From Paenibacillus sp. N3.4 (GTDB taxonomy: Bacteria; Bacillota; Bacilli; Paenibacillales; NBRC-103111), in contig NZ_VRTT01000015.1 of assembly GCF_008017805.1 (NCBI RefSeq), positions 47,816 to 111,815 of the forward strand: a stretch of 64,000 nucleotides of DNA, in the 5' to 3' direction. The position numbers and the translations under genes were made by a program. Positions 36,230-45,912 of the stretch are shown piece by piece; position 1 is the stretch's first letter, and every line of letters starts with the position of its first letter. The notes under the pieces are model-generated. The model was not told the DNA's origin. It did not search any database and saw only the letters and a program-made list of their open reading frames with translations.

Positions 36230-37804
36230 CTAAGGCAGCGGCTCCGCAGGTACGTTGGCGATCGTCACAGCTTCTGTAAATTTGGCCGTCGTGTTCAGTC
36301 TCAAACGCATACTTGCCGCTCCGGAGACTGTATTGTTAATTTGCACATTAACAATTTTTTCTGCATGACCGCTAGCATCGGCTGTCAAAGAAAAGTTGGT
36401 GCTGTAGCCATATGCAGATGGCCATGTGTTATCACTATTTTGCACCTTAGCTACCTGTGTCCCTGAACCATTATAAATGCCTAGATTGTAGCCTGTCGTA
36501 GTAGAATTAGCCGCCAAACCGTTAAGTACAATCTTAACCTGGAAGACAGCTTGATTCGGCAACTGGGCTTGATGTATGAAAGCAAAAGGGTCTGTAGTAT
36601 TCGTTGTAGAGCTATATCCGTAGGATCCTGCTTTATAAGTTGTTCGGTCCCACCACTTGTAACCTGCAACAGGTGCTGCCCAAGGCTCAGCTTGCGGTTC
36701 TGTTGAATTGGCTGGCTGCTCCCAAGTATAGAGCGCAGTTGCCGTATCCAGCGTTAGTCCTGATACTTGCGTTAAGCTCGTATAGGTTTCTTTGGTTGCT
36801 AACCAGTTCACCATGTTCACTAGAAGAGTAGTATCATTTTGCTCTTGGAAACCGGCATATGTCGTCTTGGAGCCGCCAGTCTCTTCTTTTAGATATTTAG
36901 GCGTCGCATCCTCAACCGGCGAAGAATCACCAATGAAACCGGCTTTCCCAGCATTTACTTTAGATACAGCCACGAATGGTCCTTCGGCTACACCGCCGCC
37001 ATTATAAACACCTTGATCTACTGCACTGGCCCATTTAGTTGTCGTTGCCGGCAGGTATACAATGCCTTTGGCTTTATTTGGATCTATAATGGCTAATGTG
37101 GAGCCGGCATGCATAGCGACTGTAGATACTCCGTTTGTAATATTAAAAGCTTGTGATGGCGTCACAGGGTTATTAGCCGTGATATCACCAAGTGCATTAT
37201 ACCTGAACCGCACACCAAAATTCGAAGCTAACCAATCTGAACTGGCTACGCCTTGCATCGCTGCCGAGGCTGCTTCTTCCGTACTCATTCCGCTAGCGGG
37301 ATTGGTCCACGCGCCGCGGCGGTAACCATTGAATACTTCTGAAGCATCCCAACGATTCTTGTTGCGGTCTGCATTGTAATGATCTGCAATGAAAAAGATG
37401 CTGCCGCCGCTTTGTACGTATTGCAGCATGGCAGTTTGCTCTGATGTTTTGTATGGAATATTCGCTTCGCCGATGACAAACACATCATAAGCCGATAAAT
37501 CAGAAAGCGTAATTGGCGTGCTTTTGCGGAGTTCTTTGACATAATAACCCGCGTTTCCTAATGCATTTGCGAAATCTGAGAAACCGCCGTCGATGACCCA
37601 ATCCGCTGCGCCGGCTGTTTGACCGTGCGTGTTGTCAAACAGCACTTTCTTGCCATTGGCCGTAGTTGGCGTAATGAATGGTGCTGGATCATTGGGTCCT
37701 TCGGCGAAAGCTTGAGGAATAGCCCCTAAAAAGGACACCGACAAGGTCACCGTTAAAGCAAGACTTTTCCAACTCTTTGTTCCGAACAAGCTTCTCATGA
37801 ACAT
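36230..37804 (-). CDS. Secreted protein with class I GATase-like/ThuA-like domain
   Basis: 524 residues with a signal peptide ending AIPQAFAEG. Residues about 48-330 (GKKVLFDNTHGQTAGAADWV, then YDVFVIGEANIPYKTSEQ, GGSIFFIADHYNADRNKN and GFIGDSSPVEDATPKYL) form a flavodoxin-like glutamine-amidotransferase-type fold. This is seen in secreted Bacillales proteins often linked to YhcR-like nucleases. The C-terminal 150 residues look like a beta-sandwich adhesion or binding module. No catalytic Cys-His-Glu triad is evident. The ATG at 37804 has GGAGGG 5 nt upstream. Probably acts outside the cell; role unknown. Confidence 0.65.
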   Translation of the reverse strand: MFMRSLFGTKSWKSLALTVTLSVSFLGAIPQAFAEGPNDPAPFITPTTANGKKVLFDNTHGQTAGAADWVIDGGFSDFANALGNAGYYVKELRKSTPITLSDLSAYDVFVIGEANIPYKTSEQTAMLQYVQSGGSIFFIADHYNADRNKNRWDASEVFNGYRRGAWTNPASGMSTEEAASAAMQGVASSDWLASNFGVRFRYNALGDITANNPVTPSQAFNITNGVSTVAMHAGSTLAIIDPNKAKGIVYLPATTTKWASAVDQGVYNGGGVAEGPFVAVSKVNAGKAGFIGDSSPVEDATPKYLKEETGGSKTTYAGFQEQNDTTLLVNMVNWLATKETYTSLTQVSGLTLDTATALYTWEQPANSTEPQAEPWAAPVAGYKWWDRTTYKAGSYGYSSTTNTTDPFAFIHQAQLPNQAVFQVKIVLNGLAANSTTTGYNLGIYNGSGTQVAKVQNSDNTWPSAYGYSTNFSLTADASGHAEKIVNVQINNTVSGAASMRLRLNTTAKFTEAVTIANVPAEPLP

Positions 37805-37984
37805 TAAATCCCTCCATCTTAGGAATAATTAGCCAATTAGCTTGGCCTAGATTTATCCTAGCACATAGGGGTCTCTCTCGAATAGATCCTAAGAATGAAT
37901 TTACAACAATAACAAAATTTTGTATAAACACACAAACATCGTTGCATATAGTTTACAAATTGAACCGGACTATTAGCATGCAAA

Positions 37985-38022
37985 AAGAACCAACAACCTA
38001 TTCGGATAGGTCGTTGGCTCTT
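37985..38022 (-). terminator. Terminator of the TCA operon after mdh
   Basis: Arms 37985-38001 and 38006-38022 pair over 17 bp with two G-U or mismatched positions (AAGAACCAACAACCTAT with ATAGGTCGTTGGCTCTT), loop 4 nt, followed on the minus strand by TTTTTG. It lies 14 bp after the mdh stop codon. Confidence 0.8.
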
Positions 38023-38035
38023 AATAAAAATTCGA

Positions 38036-38977
38036 TTAGCCCGCTACAACTTTGATTACGTTGCGTACGGAATCCGCTGTTTTGTCCAGAGCTGCTTTTT
38101 CTTCTGCCGTCAACTCGATATCAAGAATTTTCTCGATACCGTTAGCGCCAAGCACAGTCAAAACACCCATGAACAAGTTATCATAGCCATACTCGCCTTC
38201 AAGAAGAGCGATTGTAGGAATGATGCGTTTTTTATCTTTAAGGATGGCTTCTGTCATTTGCACGAGGGATGCAGCAGGAGCGTAGTACGCACTACCATTG
38301 CCCAGCAAGTTAACGATTTCGCCGCCGCCAGTACGTGTACGTTGAACGATAGCTTCGATGCGATCAGCAGGGATCAATTTCTCGATTGGAACGCCGCCAG
38401 CGTATGTGTAACGTACCAAAGGAACCATGTCATCGCCGTGACCGCCGATAACTACCCCTTTAACATCCTCAACGGAAACATTCAACTCTTGGGAGATGAA
38501 CGTCAGGTAACGAGCAGTATCCAGCACACCGGATTGACCGATAACTCGGTTTTTCGGGAAGCCAAGAGCTTGGAACGCTACATAGGTCATAGCGTCAACT
38601 GGGTTGCTCAAAATGATAACAATGGAGTTAGGAGCAACTTCTTTTACCTTCTCACAAACCGATTTCACGATACCTGCGTTCGTGTTAACCAAATCATCGC
38701 GGCTCATCCCCGGTTTACGAGCGATACCCGCAGTGATGATCACGATGTCGGAATTAGCAGCATCAGCATAGTTGGAAGTACCCGTGATTTGAGCGTCAAA
38801 GCCTTGAACCGGACCTGCTTCAAGCATGTCAAGTGCTTTCCCTTTTGTCGGATTTTCCAATTGTGGGATATCGAGAAGAACAACGTCACCAAGTTCCTTT
38901 TGAGCCAACATAAGAGCCGTTGTTGCACCTGTGAATCCAGCGCCAACGACAGTAATCTTATTACGACGGATTGCCAT
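38036..38977 (-). CDS. mdh: Malate dehydrogenase
   Basis: 313 residues of the LDH-like MDH group. It oxidises malate to oxaloacetate with NAD. Rossmann motif [17 protein letters not shown] with Asp after strand 2 (VVLLDIPQ), the substrate loop around [16 protein letters not shown] with the catalytic arginines, [14 protein letters not shown], and the catalytic His in [13 protein letters not shown]. Last gene of citZ-icd-mdh, 59 bp after icd, with a strong terminator behind it. Confidence 0.95.
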   Translation of the reverse strand: MAIRRNKITVVGAGFTGATTALMLAQKELGDVVLLDIPQLENPTKGKALDMLEAGPVQGFDAQITGTSNYADAANSDIVIITAGIARKPGMSRDDLVNTNAGIVKSVCEKVKEVAPNSIVIILSNPVDAMTYVAFQALGFPKNRVIGQSGVLDTARYLTFISQELNVSVEDVKGVVIGGHGDDMVPLVRYTYAGGVPIEKLIPADRIEAIVQRTRTGGGEIVNLLGNGSAYYAPAASLVQMTEAILKDKKRIIPTIALLEGEYGYDNLFMGVLTVLGANGIEKILDIELTAEEKAALDKTADSVRNVIKVVAG

Positions 38978-39036
38978 TGAGATGTGCCTCCTTATAGTTT
39001 AGTTGGTTATTGGTTGAACGTTTTATCCGAAATGAA

Positions 39037-40335
39037 TTAAGCCATGTTTTTGATGATTTCGTTCGCGAACTCGGAGCATTTGATTTCTTTCGCGCCTTCC
39101 ATCAAACGAGCAAAGTCATAAGTAACGGTTTTGTTGTTGATCGAAGTTTCCAAACCTTTGTAGATCAGTTCAGCCGCTTCCAACCAGCCAAGGTGCTCAA
39201 GCAGCATAACGCCGGAAAGGATAACGGAACCTGGGTTAACTACATCAAGACCCGCATATTTAGGAGCAGTACCATGTGTAGCTTCGAAGATTGCGTGACC
39301 AGTCAAGTAGTTGATGTTTGCTCCTGGAGCGATACCGATTCCGCCAACTTGTGCAGCAAGTGCATCAGACAGGTAGTCACCGTTCAGGTTCAAGGTAGCG
39401 ATAACGTCGAAGTCAGTTGGACGCGTCAAAACTTGTTGCAAAGCGATGTCAGCAATTGCATCTTTTACGATGATTTTGCCAGCTGCTTCAGCGTCTTTTT
39501 GAGCTTTGTTAGCTGCTTCAGCGCCTTCTGCTTCTTTGATACGATCATATTGTGCCCATGTAAATGTTTTGTCGCCATATTCACGCTCAGCCAATTCATA
39601 ACCCCAGTTTTTGAACGCGCCTTCTGTGAACTTCATGATGTTGCCTTTGTGAACCAATGTCAGCGTTTTACGGCCATGTTTGATCGCGTACTCGATTGCA
39701 GCGCGTACCAAACGCTCAGTTCCTTCGGAGGATACTGGTTTAACACCGATCCCTGAAGTTTCTGGGAAACGAATTTTGTTAACGCCCATCTCGTCTTGAA
39801 GGAATTTGATCACTTTTTTAACTGCGTCGGAACCTGCTTCCCACTCGATGCCCGCGTAGATATCTTCTGTATTTTCACGGAAAATAACCATGTCAACCAA
39901 CTCAGGACGTTTCACTGGTGAAGGAACACCGTTGAAGTAGCGAACTGGACGGGAACATACGTAAAGATCCAATTCTTGACGAAGCGCAACGTTCAGGGAA
40001 CGAATACCGCCGCCGATTGGCGTAGTTAAAGGTCCTTTGATGGACACGATGTATTCGCGCATAGCTGTTAACGTGTCGTTAGGAAGCCAGTTGTTGTATT
40101 TGTTGAAAGCTTTCTCACCGGCAAAAACTTCGTACCAAGCGATTTTTTTCTCGCCTTTGTAGGCTTTCTCTACTGCTGCATCTAGAACGCGAACGGAAGC
40201 CGCCCAGATATCAGGACCTGTACCGTCACCTTCGATGAAAGGGATAATTGGGTTGTTAGGTACTTGAAGTACACCGTTCTCGATGGTGATTTTTTGACCT
40301 TCAGTTGGAAGTGCATAGGATTCGAATTGTGGCAT
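39037..40335 (-). CDS. icd: NADP-dependent isocitrate dehydrogenase
   Basis: 432 residues of the bacterial dimeric ICDH. It oxidises isocitrate to 2-oxoglutarate. [17 protein letters not shown] starts the fold. The substrate loop is [26 protein letters not shown] (part), with the Ser that a kinase modifies in E. coli. [21 protein letters not shown] and [12 protein letters not shown] follow. AAGGAGG precedes the ATG. A 350-bp structured leader separates it from citZ. Confidence 0.95.
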   Translation of the reverse strand: MPQFESYALPTEGQKITIENGVLQVPNNPIIPFIEGDGTGPDIWAASVRVLDAAVEKAYKGEKKIAWYEVFAGEKAFNKYNNWLPNDTLTAMREYIVSIKGPLTTPIGGGIRSLNVALRQELDLYVCSRPVRYFNGVPSPVKRPELVDMVIFRENTEDIYAGIEWEAGSDAVKKVIKFLQDEMGVNKIRFPETSGIGVKPVSSEGTERLVRAAIEYAIKHGRKTLTLVHKGNIMKFTEGAFKNWGYELAEREYGDKTFTWAQYDRIKEAEGAEAANKAQKDAEAAGKIIVKDAIADIALQQVLTRPTDFDVIATLNLNGDYLSDALAAQVGGIGIAPGANINYLTGHAIFEATHGTAPKYAGLDVVNPGSVILSGVMLLEHLGWLEAAELIYKGLETSINNKTVTYDFARLMEGAKEIKCSEFANEIIKNMA

Positions 40336-40402
40336 GGTAGTTCCTCCTTAGAATTTATGAAAAATTAGTTTTACTCATGATACATTTAGTTCATTATGTT
40401 GC

Positions 40403-40645
40403 GTGCTTTTGGCAGTACCTTCCGACCGCTGTTATCACCGTATCCTATTTGAATTTATTTTTATGGTGTGGATACGGTTCTAAAGGCGGACACTACGTTT
40501 CTCCAGGCACTGCCAAGCACTCCACTAGTTACTTTGCTGCTGCGAGTAAAACTAAAAACATTGAATTTAACTCGTCACTGTAGTAGGGAAGGTAGACACA
40601 CAAAAAGTGACGGGAGTCGCGGCACTCCCTAGGATTAACCTAGGG
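40403..40645 (-). promoter_or_regulatory. Structured citZ-icd intergenic RNA, candidate attenuator
   Basis: The 354-bp gap holds nested pairings. An outer stem GTGCTT(TT)GGCAGTACC (40403-40419) pairs with GGCACTGCCAAGCAC (40506-40520) and encloses ACCGTATCC/GGATACGGT (40437-40445 with 40470-40478). A hairpin CGAGTAAAA/TTTAACTCG lies at 40543-40551 and 40566-40574. Two mutually exclusive hairpins share CCC: 40612-40617 with 40624-40629 (followed in the minus-strand transcript by GTCACTTTTT), and 40627-40633 with 40639-40645. The latter pair looks like a terminator and anti-terminator after citZ. No protein frame fits. Confidence 0.45.
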
Positions 40646-40689
40646 TTGGTACCGAACTGCCCGCACCTTGAGCTTACTTGAAAACCAAA

Positions 40690-41802
40690 TTAGCGTTCGC
40701 TAATTGGAATGTATTTTTGGTTAACCGGACCTGTGTACTCGGCGCGAGGACGGATCAAACGGTTGTTCTCGTACTGCTCCAAGATGTGGGCAGCCCAACC
40801 GGATGTACGGCTGATCGCGAAGATCGGCGTGAACAAGTCGCGTGGGATTTCCAAAGTGGTGTATACGGAAGCCGAGTAGAAGTCAACGTTTGGTTTCAAA
40901 CCTTTGAGGCTAGTAACCAATTCGTCTGCTTTAATGGACATTTCATACCATTTCAGGTTGCCTGTCAATTTACCAAGCTCGTATGACATTTTTTGCAAGT
41001 GCTTTGCACGTGGATCCCCGTTTTTGTAAACACGGTGTCCGAAGCCCATGATTTTGTCTTTACGCTCTAGTTTATCATTGATGTAAGGAACTACGTTCTC
41101 AACTGTACCGATTTCTTCGAGCATCGCCATAACCGCTTCATTGGCACCACCGTGAAGAGGTCCTTTGAGCGTGCCGATAGCGGAAGTAATACCGGAGTAA
41201 ATATCCGTCAATGTTGCAACAGTAACACGAGCAGCAAATGTGGAAGCATTCAACTCATGGTCAGCATGTAAAACTAATGCTTTATCCAAAGCCTCGATTG
41301 CAACCTTGTCCGGTTCATTGCCAGTCAATTGGTACAAGAAATTAGCCGCTACGGATGCATATCCAGGGGATGCCAACGGCTCTTTCCCTTCACGGATACG
41401 CGCAAACGCCGCAATGATACCTGGAATTTGTGCTTGCAGCTTAATCGCTTTACGCACATTGGATTCCGGTGTCAAAACATTAGCTTCTTCATCATATAGC
41501 GCAAGTGCGGATACAGCTGTCCGAAGAGCTGCCATTGAATTAACGCCTTTAGGGAATGCTTTCAATTGGTCGATAACCGCATCAGGCACCTTGCTGTAAG
41601 CGTTCAGGTCATTTTGCAGTTTCTCCAGTTCGGTTTGAGTTGGCAGCTTACCGAACCAAAGCAAGTAAATTACTTCTTCAAATGTCGCATTTTCTGCGAG
41701 ATCATCAATATCAATGCCGCGATACGTCAACACACCATCTACAATGGAGCTGATCGACGAGGTCGTGGCTACAATTCCTTCTAAACCTTTGGTTGCAGAC
41801 AT
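40690..41802 (-). CDS. citZ: Citrate synthase
   Basis: 370 residues of the short (type II-related, Bacillus CitZ) citrate synthases. It condenses acetyl-CoA and oxaloacetate. Catalytic residues are in LVLHADHELNASTFAARV (His), GFGHRVYKNGDPRAKHL (His and Arg) and NVDFYSASVYTTLEIPRDLFT (Asp, part). First gene of the TCA operon. The promoter at 41858-41886 has a CcpC-type dyad upstream. Confidence 0.95.
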   Translation of the reverse strand: MSATKGLEGIVATTSSISSIVDGVLTYRGIDIDDLAENATFEEVIYLLWFGKLPTQTELEKLQNDLNAYSKVPDAVIDQLKAFPKGVNSMAALRTAVSALALYDEEANVLTPESNVRKAIKLQAQIPGIIAAFARIREGKEPLASPGYASVAANFLYQLTGNEPDKVAIEALDKALVLHADHELNASTFAARVTVATLTDIYSGITSAIGTLKGPLHGGANEAVMAMLEEIGTVENVVPYINDKLERKDKIMGFGHRVYKNGDPRAKHLQKMSYELGKLTGNLKWYEMSIKADELVTSLKGLKPNVDFYSASVYTTLEIPRDLFTPIFAISRTSGWAAHILEQYENNRLIRPRAEYTGPVNQKYIPISER

Positions 41803-41857
41803 GGGAATCTCTCCTTAGCTACTCTATTAGCAAAAAATTGCTTTTTTCCTAACTTTA

Positions 41858-41912
41858 ATAATAAAGTATTTTACTCCGTAAGTGAACAAAGGAGGACATA
41901 AAACTTCATTAT
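41858..41912 (-). promoter_or_regulatory. citZ promoter with CcpC-type dyad
   Basis: -35 TTCACT (41881-41886), 17-bp spacer, -10 TATTAT (41858-41863) on the minus strand. ATAA-N7-TTAT at 41898-41912 matches the CcpC dyad known from B. subtilis citZ and citB exactly, centred about 54 bp before the predicted start. A half site ATAA overlaps the -10 region (41861-41864), as in the known two-site arrangement. Confidence 0.6.
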
Positions 41913-42105
41913 CACTATCATTAAAGATTCTTTTTGGCGAAAATCGACCCGTTTTATGGGGCAACCACCAATTAAACGCACGATACAAGTTTTTGTTTAT
42001 TTCCTCGAATTATACAACTTCAAGGAAAAGTTTGTCGAGAAGTGAAGAGATTGATACAATGTAGGCAAAGTTATATTGATTTTTCTCTGATAAAGGAGCA
42101 AAGAC

Positions 42106-43641
42106 ATGAGCAGCAGCACTAGTATCGGCATCATTGATATCGGTTCGAACTCGATTCGACTTGTTATCTACGAAATCAATTCCCACGGGGCATACCGTGT
42201 CGTGAGTGAACACAAGGATTCCGCGAGACTCAGCGAACGCATCGGTTCCGATGGCATTTTACATAGCAAAGATATTTTATCCATTGTTCCTATTCTCTCT
42301 CATTATGCTTTACTTTGCAAAGTCCATGAAGTTAAGACCGTTCGAGCAGTTGCCACAGCTGCCATTCGCAATGCCGCCAACTCAGCAGAAATTGTTCGTA
42401 TTCTTGAAGAGCAAACCACGCTGAGTATTGAAGTCTTGAGTGGAGCGGAAGAAGCGCGTTATGGATTTCTTGGGGTTGTCAATTCCATTGATATCAAGGA
42501 CGGATTGATCATTGATATCGGCGGAGGTAGCACCGAAGTTACATTGGTTAGGGATCGGAAATTGCTGCATAGCGTTTCGTTCCCTTTCGGCGCCGTGAAT
42601 ACAACTCGCCAATTCATGAAAAACACTATTTTGGCTGAACAACAAATGGCTGACATACGCCGTACGGTTCATGATGCCATATCGGCTCATGCCTGGATCG
42701 CCAGCTCCCCTGGTCTGCCAATGGTAGGTCTGGGAGGAACGGTCAGGGCACTCGGCAAAATGAGTCAGAAACGAAATAAATACTCGTTGCCCCTTGCGCA
42801 CAACTATATGCTGCAGCCAGGAGAGATTAGTTATTTCCTTAAACTCCTGTCTTCCTTGCCGCTGGAAAAAAGAAAAAAGATCGATGGTCTCGCCAAAGAA
42901 CGGGCAGATATTATGGTGCCCGGGCTTATTATTATGGATACCATTTTCGAAGCCGCTCAAGCTTCTGAATGTGTGGTTAGCGGTTCGGGATTGCGAGACG
43001 GGTTGTTCTATGAAACCTACGATCCGAAAAGCCCTTTTAAGCATGATGTACTCGAAGCGAGTATTCATAATTTACTGCAACTTCATCCAAATGCCGCCGT
43101 GAAGCATGTCACCCATATCGACAAATTTGCCATGCAGCTATTTGAAAAGCTATCCATTCATTCGGGTCTGGAAGCTAGAAGTCAGCGCTATTTGCATACG
43201 GCGGCTCTTCTGTACCGAATTGGAGCCAGTGTTCATTTTTACCAATACAACAAACACACCCAGTATATGATATCTCAGGCACATATAGACGGTCTCAGTC
43301 ACCGGGAAATTGTGATCTGTTCGTTTATCGCCACTTACAAAACAAAAAGCCGAACCCACCAACAAGTCCTTTCACATAAGGACCTATTATTGGAATCCGA
43401 CGAAGAATTAATTATCAAGTTGGGTACATTGCTTAATCTAGCTATCGCCATGGATTACAGCGAAACTCAGCCTGTACAAGAATTGCAATTAACGCTTAGT
43501 AGCATGACATTGACCCTCAAACTGTTATGTATCCACAATCCAGTTCTCGAATTGAAGGAACTCGCTGTGAGGAACAAAGATTTCGAGAAAATCTGGAGCC
43601 TGAAGCTTAAGGCTCAAGCTGGAGTTTTTTCCACGAAGTAA
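42106..43641 (+). CDS. ppx: Exopolyphosphatase/guanosine pentaphosphate phosphatase
   Basis: 511 residues of the Ppx/GppA family (ASKHA fold). It removes terminal phosphate from polyphosphate or pppGpp. The phosphate-binding loops are IIDIGSNSIRLVIYE and LIIDIGGGSTEVTLV. VRAVATAAIRNAANSAEIV matches the catalytic Glu region further on. The C-terminal 200 residues form an HD-like helical domain. RBS AAGGAG precedes the ATG. Its last 35 bp overlap the 3' end of the convergent ppk gene. Confidence 0.9.
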   Translation: MSSSTSIGIIDIGSNSIRLVIYEINSHGAYRVVSEHKDSARLSERIGSDGILHSKDILSIVPILSHYALLCKVHEVKTVRAVATAAIRNAANSAEIVRILEEQTTLSIEVLSGAEEARYGFLGVVNSIDIKDGLIIDIGGGSTEVTLVRDRKLLHSVSFPFGAVNTTRQFMKNTILAEQQMADIRRTVHDAISAHAWIASSPGLPMVGLGGTVRALGKMSQKRNKYSLPLAHNYMLQPGEISYFLKLLSSLPLEKRKKIDGLAKERADIMVPGLIIMDTIFEAAQASECVVSGSGLRDGLFYETYDPKSPFKHDVLEASIHNLLQLHPNAAVKHVTHIDKFAMQLFEKLSIHSGLEARSQRYLHTAALLYRIGASVHFYQYNKHTQYMISQAHIDGLSHREIVICSFIATYKTKSRTHQQVLSHKDLLLESDEELIIKLGTLLNLAIAMDYSETQPVQELQLTLSSMTLTLKLLCIHNPVLELKELAVRNKDFEKIWSLKLKAQAGVFSTK

Positions 43642-45730
43642 CTTTCATCGCCTCGAACTGGCTCCGATAAGGGGTCAGTTCATTTTTTACCCTTGTATAC
43701 ATTCCATTGGGCATAAGTTCTCTGGATTTAACATTATCATGCAGCGTCACTCTTACAATCTGGATCAACATTTTCTTCATTTGATGATCCAGCACAGGAC
43801 ACATGAGTTCAATACGACGAGTTAAGTTTCGCGTCATCCAATCGGCAGAGGATAGATACACATCTACTTCCCCGCCATTTTCAAAATAGTAAATACGCGA
43901 ATGCTCTAAGAAGCGATCTACGATACTGCGAACGGTAATATTTTCACTTAATCCAGGTACGCCAGGACGCAAGCAGCAGACGCCGCGGATAATTAGTTCA
44001 ATCTTAACGCCTGCCTGAGAAGCCTCGTACAGGGCGTCTACCATTTCCTGATTGGATAAAGAGTTCATTTTTGCGATGATTTGGGCAGGTCTGCCCGCTT
44101 TGGCATGCTCGGTTTCCCGCTTGATGAGCTCAAACAGCTTATCTTTCAAATCTGTTGGAGCTACGGCAAAGGCTTGCCAATCATGAGGCGCAGAGTACCC
44201 TGTAATCTCGTTGAACAATGCGGACGCATCCTCGCCGATAATGCTATTCGATGTAAAAAGACCGACATCGGTATACAGTCGAGCCGTACTGTCATTATAA
44301 TTCCCCGTGCCAACGTGTACGTAACGGCGCAGCATATTCACCTCTTGACGAACGACCAACGTTATTTTGGCATGCGTCTTCAAACCAACAAGCCCATAGA
44401 CCACATGGCAGCCCGATTTCTCAAGCATTCTGGCCCATGCGATATTGCGTTCTTCATCGAACCGAGCCTTCAACTCCACAACGACCGTGACCTGCTTCCC
44501 GGATTCCGCGGCTCTCGCAAGCGCTTGAATCAAAGGAGAGTTCCCGCTTGCTCGGTACAAGGTCATTTTGATAGCGAGAACCTGTGGATCATAAGCTGCA
44601 TGAACGATGAAATCAGTTACAGCATCAAACGTTTCATACGGGTGATGAACAAGCACGTCTTTATGCTTCAATATGGAAAAGAAATCCGCCGTATCTTCGA
44701 ATTCAGCTGGGTATTTAGGATGAAGCCGCGGATAACGAAGATTGTCGAACCCATTCAAGCCACCCGCTAATTTCATAAAATAAGTCAGGTCAAGCGGCCC
44801 GTCAATTTGGAAAATTTGCTCCGAAATTTCAAACTCCTCTTGGAGTTGAGCCAGCGCATAAGGATGAATCCCCTCCTGCACTTCCAAACGAACCGGAGAT
44901 CCCCAACGTCTGCGTCTAAGCTCCTTCTCAATCTCTTCCAGCAGATCTTCCGCCCCTTCTTCATTGAGCGTTAAGTCAGCATTACGAGTCACTCTAAATC
45001 CATGTACGGAAATTGGCTTATACCCGCTGAAAAGCGATTGGATATGATGCTCAATCAGCTCTTCGAGCAAGATGAATTCTTGCTTTTTACTATTCGTACG
45101 GGAGGGTACCGTAATATAACGGGATAAATTGCTAGGAATTTGCACAATAGCAAAATATGGCTCTTCATCCGGTTCGTCCCCATCTCGCAACAGCAGTACA
45201 GCTAAATAAACAGACTGATTATGCACGAGTGGAAAAGGACGGCTTTGGTCGACAGCCATCGGTGTCAAAACCGGAAAAATAATATCATGATAATACGCAT
45301 CCATGGCTTTCTTTTGCGTCATATTCAAATCTTCATATTCCGTAAAAACAATGCCTTCTTTCGTTAGCAGTCGCGTGACTTCGCGATACGTTTTGTACTG
45401 CTCGTTTACCATTTTGGCTGTACGTTTCATGATTCGTTTAATAAGACCTGCAGGGGTGTAGCCTGTGAAATCTTTTTTGTTATAGCCTGCTTTAATCTGA
45501 TCTTTAAGCCCTGCAACACGAACACTCATGAATTCATCGAGATTGCTCGATACGATAGACAGAAATTTCACACGCTCAAGCAAAGGCGTGCTAGGATCTT
45601 GAGCTTCCTCCAGTACGCGCCAATTGAATTCGATCCAACTCAAATCACGGTTCAAATACCTGGTAGAAATCTCTCTGACTTCCTTAAGCTCTTTGACTTC
45701 CTTCAAGATAGGTTCTTGTGCAATACTCAT
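43607..45730 (-). CDS. ppk: Polyphosphate kinase 1
   Basis: 707 residues, the standard PPK1 length. It polymerises ATP gamma-phosphate into polyphosphate at the membrane. N domain (YLNRDLSWIEFNWRVLEEA, SIVSSNLDEFMSVRVAGL), head domain, then two phospholipase-D-like C domains with VELKARFDEERNIAWARMLE, the autophosphorylated His in VGLKTHAKITLV, and VHVGTGNYNDSTARLYTD. Convergent with and overlapping ppx, which does the opposite reaction; their mRNAs would be complementary at the 3' ends. Confidence 0.95.
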   Translation of the reverse strand: MSIAQEPILKEVKELKEVREISTRYLNRDLSWIEFNWRVLEEAQDPSTPLLERVKFLSIVSSNLDEFMSVRVAGLKDQIKAGYNKKDFTGYTPAGLIKRIMKRTAKMVNEQYKTYREVTRLLTKEGIVFTEYEDLNMTQKKAMDAYYHDIIFPVLTPMAVDQSRPFPLVHNQSVYLAVLLLRDGDEPDEEPYFAIVQIPSNLSRYITVPSRTNSKKQEFILLEELIEHHIQSLFSGYKPISVHGFRVTRNADLTLNEEGAEDLLEEIEKELRRRRWGSPVRLEVQEGIHPYALAQLQEEFEISEQIFQIDGPLDLTYFMKLAGGLNGFDNLRYPRLHPKYPAEFEDTADFFSILKHKDVLVHHPYETFDAVTDFIVHAAYDPQVLAIKMTLYRASGNSPLIQALARAAESGKQVTVVVELKARFDEERNIAWARMLEKSGCHVVYGLVGLKTHAKITLVVRQEVNMLRRYVHVGTGNYNDSTARLYTDVGLFTSNSIIGEDASALFNEITGYSAPHDWQAFAVAPTDLKDKLFELIKRETEHAKAGRPAQIIAKMNSLSNQEMVDALYEASQAGVKIELIIRGVCCLRPGVPGLSENITVRSIVDRFLEHSRIYYFENGGEVDVYLSSADWMTRNLTRRIELMCPVLDHQMKKMLIQIVRVTLHDNVKSRELMPNGMYTRVKNELTPYRSQFEAMKVTSWKKLQLEP

Positions 45731-45912
45731 AAATCCTCCAATTTAGTTCCAATTTTCGACAATTACATTTTCATTGTACTATGCAGTATGATGACCGACA
45801 ATCCAGCTCCCCCCTAAATATTATATTAAGATTTTGTAAATATCATGATATTTCCGTATTTATCCAGGCTCATGTTACAATAATAGGACTTGAACCAAGG
45901 AGAGATTAGACG

